Shown here: positions 1 to 10,956 of the stretch, piece by piece
Layout: each line of letters opens with the position of its first letter
How positions within the stretch are numbered: position 1 is the stretch's first letter
Source: Leptodactylus fallax
Taxonomy: Eukaryota; Chordata; Amphibia; Anura; Leptodactylidae
Assembly (NCBI GenBank): GCA_947044405.1
Contig: CAMRHE010000196.1
Span: forward strand, 1,781,001-1,845,000
Direction: 5' to 3'
DNA: 64,000 nt
Made by a program: the position numbers and the translations under genes
Notes under the pieces: model-generated
Databases searched by the model: none
Told to the model about the DNA's origin: nothing
The model's input: the letters and a program-made list of their open reading frames with translations, nothing else

Positions 1-524
1 GTCAAACTGCCGAACCTGGGCGTATAATAATAATAATAACTTTACATAGTGCTAACATATTCCCCTTAGTCCCTTAGATGCCACAGTCAATAGCGACCGA
101 GGCATCTAAGAGGTTTTGGAGGAAGGGGGCTCACTCCTAGAGTCATTGGAACCCCTGCAAACAAGAATGCCGATGCATTTAAATGGCAGCCGGGCCCAAT
201 TGAAAGCCCCCAAGGGCTGTTTATGTACATTCCAAAGGCATGGCCTAATAGAATGCCTGTCATTAAAAGACAGGTATTATAATGCATTGCACTACAGTGT
301 ATTCTAAAAGTGATCAAAAGCTCACAAGTTAAAGTCCCCTAGGGAATAAAATAGTATTAAAAATTACAATAACACTTTAGTTCCCCCATTTCAAAATAAT
401 AAAACATAAGCAATAAAACACACATAAGGAACTCAGCAATAAAACTGTAATGTTGTTTTACCTGCAAGCTGAAGTGTAAAAAAAAAATCTAAAAAAAGAT
501 ACCAAAATTGCTGGATTAGACTAA
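1..524. other. Unassigned AT-rich intron sequence
   Basis: No exon or recognisable element is visible. A short (TAA)n run lies near 26-39. Short open frames here lack splice context and coding character. By position this is the 3' part of the atg10 intron upstream of the first visible exon. Confidence 0.5.
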
Positions 525-850
525 GGCCCCATGTAGCGGGCTGCAGCAAAAAAGCGTTGCAGGAAAAACCGCGGCGCCAAAGCATTGCGGTTTTTCCCAC
601 AGCTCTTTTCACAGAAAGTCCGCAGAGGTTTCCTCTGTGGACTTTCTGCTTCCATTATCCCTATAGGAAAACAGCCGATGTTTCCATGGATATAATTGAC
701 TTGCTGCGATTTCCAAAACCGCAATGGTTTTGGAAATCGCAGCGTCTCTGCTGCTCTTATTTTTCTACAATGTGCGGATGGGATTTGCTAGAATGCCATC
801 CACTTTGCAGGGACTGTAAAAGCCTGCGTTTTTTTTCCATGGTGTTTACG
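525..850. mobile_element. Foldback MITE of the GGCCCCAYRTTGCGG family
   Basis: It starts with AAGGCCCCATGTAGCGG and is full of internal inverted repeats: a CTTTCTGTGAAAAG-like hairpin, a CCGCAGAGG/CCTCTGTGG pair and a TTTCCAAAACC/GGTTTTGGAAA pair. The same words (CTGC.AA, TCCACTTTGCAGG.ACTGTAAA, ATAATTGACTTGCTGCGATTT) recur at 15.2-15.8, 32.1-32.4, 34.1-34.35, 35.74-36.17 and 38.6-38.8 kb, so this is one dispersed family. It has no coding capacity. Superfamily not assigned because no consistent target duplication was found. Confidence 0.65.
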
Positions 851-879
851 TAATAAAAAGCAATCAAAAAGCGTTTCCA

Positions 880-1360
880 AAAATAGCATCAATAAAAACA
901 GTAAGTCTTCCCACAAAAAAATAAATAAGCCCTTTGCAATTCCATTAGCAAAAAAATTATTAAATTATGGGTCTTGGAAAGTGTTGATTACAAAAAGGTT
1001 TTTTACTTTAAAAAAAGTGGAAAACTTAAAAAAAAAAAAAAACTATATAAATTTGGTATCATTGTAATCGTATCAACCCAGTGAATACATTTATGAGGTT
1101 TTTAAGTAGTACAGTGAATGGTGCAAAATTTATAGCATAAAAATCCAATGGCAAAATTGCAGTTTTATTTATGTTGCCTCCCAGAAAGAGTGAATGAAAG
1201 TTACTCAAAAAACACTACCACTTGTCCTGCAAAAAAACATGCCCTTATACTTTGACGGAAAAATAAAAAAGCTATAGGACTTGGTAGGTGTTGAGGGAAA
1301 AAACACAAAAAATAGTTTGGTCATCAAGATGTAGAAGAGGCCGGTCACTAAAGGGTTATT
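880..1360 (+). repeat. Dispersed repeat, 'ACTATATAAATTTGGTATC' family
   Basis: It contains ACTATATAAATTTGGTATC, a CAGTGAATGGTGCAAAATTTAT-like segment, CACTTGTCCTGC, a GACGGAAAAATAAAAAAG-like segment and terminal GGTCACTAAAGGGTTA. The same string of words, more or less diverged, is found at 31.95-32.60, 46.38-46.72, 59.59-59.80 and 63.47-63.78 kb, and reversed at 53.8-54.35 kb. It has no ORF. The transposon superfamily is not assigned. Confidence 0.6.
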
Positions 1361-1399
1361 TCAGTGTCATTGTATACCAACATAATATTCAATGTTCCT

Positions 1400-1520
1400 A
1401 CACGTACTAAGAGGGGTGCTAGAGAGAAAATTCCAATTGTGCCGAAATCCGTGGAGCAGCACCTATTTACAGGTGCTAAGAACTAGAATTAGTGGAGGTG
1501 CTGAAAGGTCCTCTTTAAGA
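1400..1520. repeat. Remnant end of a T2-like MITE
   Basis: It ends in GGTGCTGAAAGGTCCTCTTTAA, the inverse of the TTAAAGAGGAACTTTCACCAC end of the MITE at 8058-8395, and shares CTAGAATTAGTGGA with it. The partner end is missing or too diverged to see. Confidence 0.45.
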
Positions 1521-1637
1521 TTCATCTATCATGTATTATTTATGTGCAACTATATACTGACCTGAATGTTATTGCCAACTGTGGTGACATGCATATGGAC
1601 ATATTTGTAACCCATGTTGTTGATCTTTTGGATGCAG

Positions 1638-1751
1638 GGTGGTGAGGAAGGATATCTGAGTAAGACTTGCTACCAAACAAGAGCTATTGAATCAGATCAT
1701 GGGAAGAAGCATGAGCAGGAAGATGAGAAATCATCCACCATTATTGTGGAG
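1638..1751 (+). CDS. atg10: atg10 internal exon (first visible coding exon)
   Basis: This is a 114-bp, 38-codon exon. It follows an acceptor (TTTTGGATGCAG) and precedes a consensus donor (GTGAGT at 1752). The open frame is phase 0 at both ends. The translation begins GGEEGYLSKTCYQTR and ends in an acidic, serine-rich stretch (EQEDEKSSTIIVE). The GY..K core matches the part of vertebrate ATG10 just N-terminal of its divergent acidic linker (human ...SDGYMCK...). Its phase-0 end joins in frame to the next exon at 30034. ATG10 is the cytosolic E2-like enzyme that accepts ATG12 from ATG7 and conjugates it to ATG5. The assignment leans on splice sites, phase and order, since conservation in this segment is low. 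The initiator exon lies upstream of the window. Confidence 0.78.
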
Positions 1752-2129
1752 GTGAGTCAGTATTCATCATTACTCATTACTGTGAGATCCCACCACTATA
1801 CGAAGAGGCATAAATGTCATCTATAGCTCTGAGCATGAAAAGTACTTCTAGTAGTTGTCACTTCCCTTTCTCCACAAAGCAGTCTTAGTTAGGACAGAAG
1901 ATAGACAGGTTTGGAGACCTCTTAATGAGGTCCTCTGAGTAGTCCGACACTAAATATGTCGATTTCAAGCTTCATGTTCATAGAAGAGCCATGTATACAA
2001 AGCTTAATGGAAGAACATGGATTCCTTGTGAGACAGAACTGTGTGGAGTCTTTGAGAATAATAAGGAAATTCCAGAGATAAGTTTTACCCATGTTTATTA
2101 ACAATATTTAGATGAGCTTTAATTTTTTT

Positions 2130-2290
2130 TTTCAGAAATGGTGCTGTTCTTGTCCTTTGGCCTACTGTCTAAGATTTCAGCTCATCTCCACTAAAGTGAG
2201 AGGCTGAGCTGCAATTCCAGACACAGCCATATGTCAACTGTGGCACCATTTCTAGAAAAAGCAGACACTTTTTTTTTCTATACCCTCGAC
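2130..2290. repeat. Copy of a GAGCTGCAATTCCAGACAC module
   Basis: CAGCTCATCT...GTGGAGA...GAGCTGCAATTCCAGACACAGCC has a second copy at 52975-53100. It ends in a TGGTGC/GCACCA inverted pair (2138-2146 and 2242-2250). It is short and non-coding, probably the body of a MITE. Confidence 0.45.
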
Positions 2291-2336
2291 ACCCTTTAAA
2301 GGGGTTCTCTAGGCCATGTATGAGGATGATGTATCC

Positions 2337-2732
2337 TTAAAGGGGTTGTACAGGAATGTTTAATTCATCCCCAATCTTTAGAGTATGTCATTATTATGTG
2401 ATTGTGGGTGGAGGGGGTTCAACAGGTGGTCCCTGCATGGTCTAGCAGTACGAGGTACTTCTGATGCCCATACTATACACAAGATAGAAGCAGTTGGCTT
2501 CAGTCCTTCTATAGTGGCTCATGTCCCATTGACTTCAAAAGGAGAAAGGAGCGGAGCTGTACTACTGGCGCCTGGCCACGATACAGGGCACAGATCCAAC
2601 TCCTTCCAGTTCTATGAAGTGTATAGTACAGGCAGCGGTCCCGGACAGCTGATTCCTGTGGAGACCGCCTGTTGGCCCCCCACTGATGAGATATATAAGA
2701 TTTACTTAAAAATTCCTCGACAACCCTTTTAA
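2337..2732. mobile_element. T2-type MITE nested in the 2296-3195 copy
   Basis: The ends are TTAAAGGGGTTGTACAGGAAT and ATTCCTCGACAACCCTTTTAA. An ORF of 115 codons at 2385-2732 reads through the element and its terminus; it has no protein-like features and I treat it as chance. A relative with the same ends is at 30844-31169. Confidence 0.6.
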
Positions 2733-2741
2733 AAATAACAT

Positions 2742-3122
2742 TAAAAACATAAGCTGGGGAATGTATAGTAAATATACATAATGTCTTCCGCCAATTCTTG
2801 TCCCTCTTGCTTTCATCAAGATGGCCACCAGCTTTTTAGACTACCCTATGCACAATATCGCAGTAGTCTTAAATAACTTTCATTACTGATGATGCTACTC
2901 ACAGGAATGGAAGGCAAGTCACAGACGAGATGGATCAGCAGTGCTGGTCCATCCGACAACACAGAGGAGTATCTTAGACTATTGCAGCACACAGTGCAGA
3001 CCATAGTGTGAGAAGATGGGAACCATCTTAGATGGACACATAAGGAGCTTGGAACTGGTACATCTGTGTAACAATAGAGGCCACAACGTACATTCACTTT
3101 ACATTTCCCAGCTTATGTTTAA
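2742..3122. mobile_element. Foldback MITE, second inner unit
   Basis: The arms AAACATAAGCTGGGGAATG (from 2746) and CATTTCCCAGCTTATGTTT (to 3121) are inverted repeats, edged by TTAAAA and TTTAA. The interior also pairs partly (AAGATGGCCACC with GGGAACCATCTT). It has no coding capacity. Confidence 0.5.
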
Positions 3123-3416
3123 GTTTTATATTAAACCGGAGATTTGCTTCCTAAACATACCCAATCAATGTTTACATCTCAGAGAACCCCTTTAAGTTTT
3201 AAAGTCTATGCGTGGTATAGACTCTCTGTAGTAAGATCGTAATAGTAGATGTAGGCCTGAAAGTATGTGGCATGTAAAGTGTCTGAATGCATGGCCTCTG
3301 GGACACACCTAGTTTTATAACTTCATATACACCTGTTCTCAATATGATTGACCTCTATATGTTCCCTGCTATTGGCTTAGTACCTCTTTATGGTTGTAAT
3401 GAGCAGCAGGGACATA

Positions 3417-3574
3417 GCTATAGGGCTCGGAGGTAGCAATCACTACCGGCCCTGGAGCGTCTAGGCACCCTAGGCCTCTCTACAATATAAGCAGTGTTAC
3501 AGATAGCACATGGTAACTGGGGGCCCCATTACATAGTTTGCATTGGGGCCCAGAAGCTTCAAGTTATGGCTCTG
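3417..3574. mobile_element. Short hAT-type MITE, 158 bp
   Basis: It starts CAGGGACATAGCTATAGGG and ends CTTCAAGTTATGGCTCTG, giving CAG.G.CATA.CT termini. The flanks ATGAGCAG (3409-3416) and ATGATTAG (3575-3582) match at 6 of 8 bases, the duplication length of hAT elements. A relative sits at 6645-6790 and a better-preserved one at 45447-45706. Confidence 0.6.
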
Positions 3575-3582
3575 ATGATTAG

Positions 3583-4979
3583 AATATATATTAGTAAATA
3601 GAAAATATCCAGCATTGTATTGGTCGGTTATCCTGAAGAGTTCACTTTTAGATGGGTAGTGATATTTGTCTACTGTCTTGCTATGTGGGAGTCATACAAT
3701 ACTCGCATCTTTATCTTTCTTATCAGTTTTTAGCCATGTCCCTAATTGCTTGTTGCTTGTGCTCTTGAGTTCTGTTGTATAAACATTAGATAGACGTTAC
3801 AGCATTGGGAATGTGTCATCCTTTCCCTCCCTACTTCTCAGTTTGTCCTCTGAGGTTGGAAGCAATGATCTCCCTTTGACTCTGACTTTGATCTCTCCTC
3901 AAATTCTGTTACATTCCCCCAAAAGAATATGTTTGATTGACAGTGACAACAATAAGTAAATCAAAGCATATTTACAAGGGAGCTGGAGGGAGAGCTTAAA
4001 ATGCTGACTTTTCTGACCTGAAAATATTTCCCTTTATCCACATTTTGTAGCACGGTGACCTTACAGAGCTGATTATCTGTGTCACTGGAATAGGTTTTGT
4101 TATGGATTGCTAACAAATAAACTGTTCACTAGCTGGAACTGAACATAAAAGTATGGCTGTGCAGCCAAGAGCAGGGCTCCGCAGCTAAGTGTTCCATTAG
4201 CGAATGTTAAGAGTTGGCATGTAGTCTGTACTGTGATATTACCTTTATTAATAAAATGAGCGCACAAAGCCTACTTTGCAATTAGACTCTGTTTATGTAT
4301 CATTTACTACTATTATAGTTTATTCCAGCTTAATACATATTTACTGAAATTACATACAAGAACTTATAATAGTATATAGAAATTGTATATGAAAATTAAA
4401 CTAGTTGCAAGAAATGTTATAAAATAAAAAACAAGCTTTACTTACCTGTTAAATCCTCTGCCAGTCTTAGTTTATTTTCCTACTGTGATAATGCCAGTTA
4501 CATGCCACTCCCGCTAGTTACTAGCCTCAGCGGTCTGGTGCTGTACATTGCAATAGCACCAAGGCCAGTGGGTGGTGGAAGCCATTGGGAGTTCAAGAAC
4601 AGGAAAGGAAACAAAGACCAGCAGGGTCCACCAGATTTTTGCTAGAAACAGCAGACCCTTAAACCTTATTCTTTGCATTATCTAATGAAGTTTCTCAACC
4701 TGCGGTATGCAGTCCCTGGGGTGTGCACAGTGGCTGAGAATAAGGATGAACACCTGTATACAAGCACAGGCACCTGCCTTTTTTTGGACAGCCTGCCAGC
4801 CTTAGCAAGCTGATCCCAGCAGTTTAGAAGTGCAGTGAGCTTATGGACATGCTCATTGATGCAATAGATGCCCCAAGAAAGTGAGTGATGAATTGGCTCA
4901 CTCTGCTCCCCACTTCCTCTCTACTCTGGGAGGTGAGTGTTGAAGTCACAGTAGACCCCAGAGCAAAGAAGAAACAGGG
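3583..4979. other. Unassigned intron sequence
   Basis: No exon with both splice sites and coding character was seen. Around 4440-4680 there is a moderately GC-rich stretch (CTTACCTGTTAAATCCTCTG...) that looks like repeat debris but was not matched to a family. Confidence 0.45.
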
Positions 4980-5345
4980 ACATTACTGTGTATGGGTGCA
5001 CTGAGGGGGCCAAATGGGTATGGAGGCACTGGGGGACCATTGTATGTTGTGTGGGAGTATCGAGGGGACATTATATGATGTGTTCAGCACTGATGGGGTC
5101 AGTGTACTGTGTGTTGGGGCACTGAAATGGCCATTATACTGGCTGTGGGGGTACTGAGGGGACCATTATAGCGGCTGTGGGGGGCACTAAGGGGTCCATT
5201 ATATGTTGGTGAGAACAATTAATGGGCCATTATACTGTGTGAAGGAGCATTATGCAGTGGGGAAAACTGCTGGAGCAATAAAAGGGAATTATACTGTGGG
5301 AGTTTTATTGTTTTGGGGGCACTAATGGAGCAATATTCATACTTG
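4980..5345. repeat. Degenerate tandem repeat (CATTATACTGTGTGGGGGCACTG units)
   Basis: About eight imperfect units of roughly 40-46 bp, each with CATTATA(T/C)TG..GTG, GGGGGCACT and GGGG.CCATT. The same words make up the array inside the hAT element at 48.1-49.6 kb. No protein is implied. Confidence 0.65.
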
Positions 5346-6644
5346 CCAACTCTCCCAGAACATTCAGGAGGGCCACAGAAAAAGCAGTGTCCTCACAGAT
5401 TTCCAGGTTAGTGAGCAAATCTCCTGTGCCTGGTGGAATGATTTTACATTCGCCTGGCTCTTGGTCATATTGTATGTAACGTGAGCAAATTATGTGCATC
5501 ATGTGTTAAAATAGGGCCCTGGCCAGCATGTTGGACATCATGTGATGGGCCTGAAGTCCCCCTATACCATCTTCCTCCACAGACCTCATTCCCTTACAAT
5601 GATGTCTGCCGGGGTTTCGTTGTGATATCTGTCACTTTGGTGGTAAGCATAGTGCTGCATGCTGTGCTATTCTTCCCATTAGGTCTTACATAATAGATGT
5701 TAGAGACTCCAAACAAAGCCCTATTTTGTTAATATGTATAACTGATGGCTATTTTGGGGGTATTTGGTTGGAAATTTTTTTGTTTGAGAAACACTGGTGT
5801 AGAAGTTGTAAGATCCAGAATAATTTCACAATGACTACAGTAGATAAAGGCATTTTCTAGTCACATTGTTGGGTATTTATAATTTAAACAGATTATTACA
5901 TCAACACGATAACCCTTGCATATATGCCCTATTCTGGCATGTGGGTGTTTTAGAGGAGAACCCACACTCAGGACTTCACTTTGTTGACCAGAGTGGGCTT
6001 TTGTTACACTAAATGTCTCCCACTGGGCATCATTAAGTTGAATTGGTTGTCCACCTTCCCATTGTAGAATGTGTGACCATCTGTAACTTTTCGTCATCGT
6101 CAGGGGTCTCAGCAGTTAGACTATAGTTGACTATCATTGAAACTAACATTTGATCACATACTTGTATATGATGGTGATCATGTGCGGCACAAAAGCTCTG
6201 CATGGTCCATCACCTGCTGAAGTACTTAACAGCTAGCTCCGATAGGAGAAAACTCTGATCCCAGCGGTTTAGCTTTTTGTCTGATCCCTTTGTCATCCCC
6301 CTGCCAGCAACAAGAGTATCTTTATTTAAAAACAAAACAAAAGAAAACATGTTATTTTACTTTAACCGCATGTGTCGTCAGAAAATTACCTATGTTTCTA
6401 TCAAGTTTTATGTTCAACATATTTTCTAGAATTTTTTGTGTTTTTTTTTGTTTTTTTTGTTTTTTATATTTGAAATTACCAACTATGAAAACAGCAGTTT
6501 CATCGTGGGCCACTGAGTCTTATAATAGACTAACATTTCCTGTTCTGTAGAGAACAATTTTCAACACTTTGCTTATTTTCATCACAGACAGAGTTATCGT
6601 AATGGATAGCACGTGTGTATATATATATAGCTAACACCTGATCC
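5346..6644. other. Unassigned intron sequence
   Basis: No gene or clear element. A long T/G-rich tract lies at 6430-6465 and an (AT)n run at 6618-6630. Open frames at 5305-5693, 5861-6097 and 6290-6550 look like chance. Confidence 0.45.
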
Positions 6645-6790
6645 CTCCATAAGTGATGGGGGGGGTATAGCCATAAGAAGTGCAGAGGTAGCAGTCACTA
6701 CTACAACCTGGACCCTGGGGGTCCCAAAGGTAACATGACATATGCTCCTATTCTAAATAGCAAACAGTAAGTAGAGGACTCATTACAGAT
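6645..6790. mobile_element. Diverged hAT MITE fragment
   Basis: TATAGCCATAAGAAGTGCAGAGGTAGCAGTCACTAC resembles the interior of the MITE at 3417-3574 (TAGC.AT...GGAGGTAGCAATCACTAC). Its termini are eroded and no target duplication is visible. Confidence 0.4.
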
Positions 6791-7579
6791 TTTTCATTGT
6801 CATCCTGGAACTTCATATGTATCTTGTTTTAATTAGTAAACAATATAGGTGATACATTGCCTTTAAGAACAGTAAGTGCACATTTACATTCTTTTTGCCT
6901 GTTTTCATTTTTAAATTTACAGCATTTTGTAACTACATGAAAATTACTGATACAAAGTATGAATAATTACATAAACTGAATTCAGACATTTGCGAAACAT
7001 AAGGACTTTGTGAAGGGTAGATACTTATTCAATGCATTGTACATCACTGTTTTTGATGGAAACTATTATCCGAAATGTTGATGCACATGGTAAGTTAATA
7101 TAACCCATCATACAGTGAATAATGACTTATTGCCGTACTTCTGGACAAGACATGTTTGTTGCAGGCGCAACAGAGCATAACCTGATGTAAAACTGCAGAC
7201 ATATATCTGTTAGTTTCACATTTTCTATTGATGTTTCTTAGATTAACTTGGAGTGAGACACGAGCAGTTCTCGGTAGTGACAGTCAATCAATACAAATAT
7301 GAGGACATGAGTCATGTTTCTTCATCAGTATCTTGCTGTAATGTTCCATCTGAAATTGTTTTCTTTTCTACTGAATGAGACGGGGTAATGACTGTACAAC
7401 CAGTCCTCAGAGGATGAATCCATGATGATGTCCAGGATGGATGCATGAAACAGAGAAGCTGAGACACAGAAGATGAATTACTGAAGAATGTTCTGTTAGC
7501 TGTGGCCGAGATGTCCAGGCCCAGACCTTGTTACCTGTGTATTTATATGGATAAGCAGGGAAAGTGATTGATCAAATAA
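6791..7579. other. Unassigned intron sequence
   Basis: AT-rich single-copy-looking DNA. No exon, RNA gene or repeat family was recognised. Confidence 0.45.
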
Positions 7580-7860
7580 TCTATTCAAAGGGGTTGTCTC
7601 GCTGATAAAATTATTTATAAAAAAAGCTTGGCATGGTGTAAAAAGAATATCAACCTCACCTTACAAATCCCCCTTGATTCTTGTTCCCATGCTGGTCTCT
7701 ACTTCCTAGTTCCAGAAAATGAGTGGAAACTTTTCTTAGCTAGTGATTGACTGATCAGTCACTTCCTTTGTTTTGAAAGGGACCAGGAAGTAGAGACCAG
7801 CAGGGATCTGGTAAGTACTGGGAACAGGATCCATGAGGATTTTTTTTGCTGTGTTTTGAG
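7580..7860. mobile_element. Foldback repeat with AAAGGGGTTGTCTCGC end
   Basis: The left end AAAGGGGTTGTCTCGCTGATAA is T2-like. The interior is an inverted pair, CTGGTCTCTACTTCCTAGTTCC (about 7692) against GGACCAGGAAGTAGAGACCAG (about 7780). The right terminus is not clear. Confidence 0.45.
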
Positions 7861-8057
7861 TGTTTTCTAATTTTTTTTAAAGAAAATAATAATTAGAGAA
7901 TAGATGTAATTTTTTTGCTGTAGGTGTTTTGTCCACTTCTCAAGTAAAGCTGTGCGGCTGCCATACAAGGGCTACGTTAAATTACAGAATAGTAAAAATA
8001 AAAAGTAAAAACTATTGTACAAAATATTTCAAATTAGTGATATGTTTTTTGGCTTGT

Positions 8058-8395
8058 TTAAAGAGGAACTTTCACCACCTTCACAAAATACAATTCTTTA
8101 CATCCTTCAATACGCACAGCTCCACTGATTCCAGTACAGTTAGAATTTTTTTTTCTCAAGCCCCCACCATTTCTGAGCAATCTCTGCTGTTATTTTGAGC
8201 CCCAAATAGGCTCTCTGCAGTCAGGCGGAAGATCCTAGCCTGGAGCAGGCAGACAGGGATCGCCCACTTGACTAGAGAGGCAAATATTGGGTGCTGAAAC
8301 GGAAATTATTGATCAGGAACAAACTGGGCTAGAAATAAAATTCTGCGCTAGAATTAGTGGAATTGGAATTGGAAGTGGTGAAAGGTATTTTTTAA
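8058..8395. mobile_element. T2-like MITE, TTAAAGAGGAACTTTCACCAC ends
   Basis: The left end TTAAAGAGGAACTTTCACCAC inverts to the right end GTGGTGAAAGGTATTTTTTAA, with TTAA at both edges. It is 338 bp and non-coding. The end at 1400-1520 is a relative. Confidence 0.6.
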
Positions 8396-8886
8396 GGGAT
8401 TCCCATTGAAATGATGGTACAAACAGCTATGTGTATGGGCACACTGAGTCTTTTGACTCCAGCATTTGATTATTACTTTTCACTCTCATGTGTCAACTTT
8501 ACAGCAAAAAATATTGTCCTACCGAGTGCTCTACCATTTAGGTGGAGTTCGCATGTTGTGGTCAAATCATAGTGCATGGAGACAGCAATTCCCCCTAGTA
8601 TTGAGCCTCATATTGTCTATTTGGGCTTTTTTTTGGGAGCTGTGTAGACTAAGATCTAGGTCAGAATTCCACTGTAAATGTGGAATCATTTGGTACATGC
8701 CATGACTGGTTTCCTGTTGTATTTGTTTTGGAAAATCTCAAAGGGCAAGTCAGAGGCCAACAAGGTTACAGTAGTAATCCTAAACACCTATGTAGGAGCT
8801 CTACAGTTGGGCCATACAAAACTGTGGTATAAAACTGCCATAGTATTAAAAGTGACACATACTAGATGGGGGCTTGATGTAGCACC
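8396..8886. other. Unassigned intron sequence
   Basis: Two overlapping frames (8466-8705, 8678-8890) run through here. They lack splice sites in register and recognisable domains, and the second ends at the edge of the next MITE. Confidence 0.45.
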
Positions 8887-9586
8887 TTAAAGGGATCCTA
8901 TCATTCAGAAAGGCCAATTTTTGTAAGACCACGTCGTAATAGCCTTTATAAAGGCTATTCTTCTCCTACCTTTCTTGTTTCGCTCCTCGCCGCCATTTAG
9001 AAGAAATGTTGATTTTTGTTTTTATGCTAATGCATCTTCAGAATGCAGAGGAGGCGTTCCTCCAGTGCTGAAACTGCACAGGGGGCGTCCCCTGTGCTCT
9101 CCTCAGACGCATTTTTGAACTTACGGCGCCGCCTCTCTTCTTCTTTAACAGATGCCTCTTCTTGATGTTATCATCATTCGGGAGACATGCGCTGAGTGCG
9201 CATGTCCATTCGGCCATTTTCCTGTGGCCTATTACACAAGCATACTGCATGTGCTGTATGTAATAGGCCACAGGAAAATGGCCGAACGAAGACACGTACA
9301 AGGATGACGTCAAGAAGAGGCGTCTTTTAAAGAAGAAGAGAGGCGGTGCGGTAAGTTCAAAAATGCGTCTGAGGAGAGCACGGGGGCGCCCCTGTGCAGT
9401 TTCAGCACTGGGGAAACGCCCCCTGTGCATTCTGAAGACGCATTAGCATAAAGATAAAAATAAACATTTCTTCTAAACGGCGGCGAGGAGCGAAACAAGA
9501 AAGGTAGGAGAAGTATAGCCTTTATAAAGGCTATTACGACGTGGTCTTACTAAAATTGGCCTTTCTGAATGATAGGATCCCTTTAA
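8887..9586. mobile_element. T2/Kolobok-type MITE, ~700-bp near-perfect palindrome
   Basis: TTAA at 8887 and 9583 flank a unit starting AGGGATCCTATCATTCAG and ending CTGAATGATAGGATCCCT. The inversion goes on through almost the whole element: TTTATAAAGGCTATT, a CGCTCCTCGCCGCC/GGCGGCGAGGAGCG pair, GAAATGTTGATTT/AAACATTTC, CACAGGGG/CCCCTGTG, GTAATAGGCCACAGGAAAATGG on one arm against CCATTTTCCTGTGGCCTATTAC on the other. The centre is near 9237. Open frames at 9038-9498 are by-products of the palindrome. It is non-coding and would form a very long hairpin. Confidence 0.8.
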
Positions 9587-9858
9587 ATGGCTTACCCATA
9601 TTCTAATATTGATGGCCTGTCTTTAAGATAGGCCATCAGTATTACATCCGTAGGGATCCAATTTCTGCACAGTTCAGCTAGTTTGCCATAAAAAGTGTAG
9701 TGGCGCCTTTAAGTACTACAGTACTATATACTTCATTGGGGCAGTGCTGGAGTACCTAAGGCTGTCACTGTCCCAGAGCAGCTGATCTGCAGGGGTCATG
9801 GGTGTTGGACTCTTGCAGACCAAGGCCATCAATATTAGAATATGAATAACCCATTTAA
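9583..9858. mobile_element. Second TTAA-flanked MITE, adjoining the palindrome
   Basis: It runs from TTAAATGGCTTACCCATATTC to GAATATGAATAACCCATTTAA with TTAA at both edges. Next to the ends is CTAATATTGATGGCC/GGCCATCAATATTAG. Its left TTAA is the right TTAA of the preceding element, so one of the two inserted at the edge of the other. Confidence 0.6.
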
Positions 9859-10956
9859 ACCTTTTGTCAAGTACCCATAGAAATCTATGACCTATACCCT
9901 GTGCCTCCAGTTTCATATAGAAGTACAAATAGGTTTTCACTCACTGAGATATATATGGAATCAGTTATTATGCATGTATAATATGAGCTAAAAATATAGT
10001 ACCTCACAGATATAGCACCAAACAGCAGAACACATATTTCCTATGGAAATATTCACATATGGCAGATTTCTTGCAGAAATATGGTTTATTCTGCAGCATG
10101 TACATGCCATATAAGACATAGCGGAATGATATAGAGAGACTTCTGCAATGTAGAGTGAGCTGAGTACAGTCTACACTGGAGCAGGCAGTGGTTTGGGATA
10201 CATGTCATGTGCTTTGCCCTGGTAAAGGGCAACTAACCACATAATAACCAGTGACAGTTCTACAGAAGACAACATGGTAGCCTTCAAATACCAAATCCAA
10301 AATGCCAAAATACAGAGACAATATTCATGAATGATTCATAGGGTTCTGTTTTTTGCTTTCTTGAAAATCCATTTCCCACATCATTTTTGGACTGTAAGGA
10401 TTTCTACGGTTACATTTCTTTCCCTGGAGACTGTGAGTCATTCTCTGTGACATTTTCATGTGAGGAAAAGCAAAGGCAAAATGTATATCTTTCACTGGAC
10501 TCCTTACAAGAATCACGATTGCATTGCACGTCTCTGTTTCTTATTTTACCTCTGTATAACATAATCAGCATGGTGGGGGGTGCATAGTGAAAATTATCCT
10601 TTTTTGGGGGAGGGCGTACAAGATGCTGGCTTGTTTTTCATAGCTTTGCTAACAGATCCCTAAAGATAATCTGTTTTGCCCTGATGTTCTCTTTAAAGTC
10701 AGTAAGGCATATTTACTAACACTGTCTAATATTTAGACAGTTTAAACTTAGACTAAACAGTCTAGAAATGCACGATTGATCACATTGGAGGGTGCTGGTG
10801 CTGGATAATAAATCTGGTGCAGCTTTAGACACTCTTGTGTAACTTTACACCACTGATTTCTTGGCAAGTCATTCCCTATTTACACTGAGCCATGCTCCCT
10901 TGTCTGTCAAGGTGCAAGAAGTGTCAAAAACAATCAATAAATCTGGTGCAAGGTAT
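9859..10956. other. Unassigned intron sequence
   Basis: No exon or element was recognised. Short overlapping frames occur on both strands at 10325-10587 without splice context. Confidence 0.45.

Larger units (their letters stand above)
2296..3195. mobile_element. T2/Kolobok-type MITE, outer copy of a nest
   Basis: It starts TTAAAGGGGTTCTCTAGGCC at 2296 and ends AGAGAACCCCTTTAA at 3195, a good terminal inverted repeat with TTAA at both edges. TTAAAGGRR ends with a TTAA duplication are the published signature of the Xenopus T2 family (Kolobok superfamily). Two further TTAA-flanked units (2337-2732 and 2742-3122) lie inside, so it is a nested composite. Confidence 0.6.

Noticed and set aside
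2385..2732. 115-codon ORF
   Set aside because: It runs through a T2 MITE and its terminal repeat; no protein features.
9038..9498. 130-codon and 62-codon ORFs on the minus strand
   Set aside because: They are by-products of the 0.7-kb palindrome; the same residues recur from both arms.
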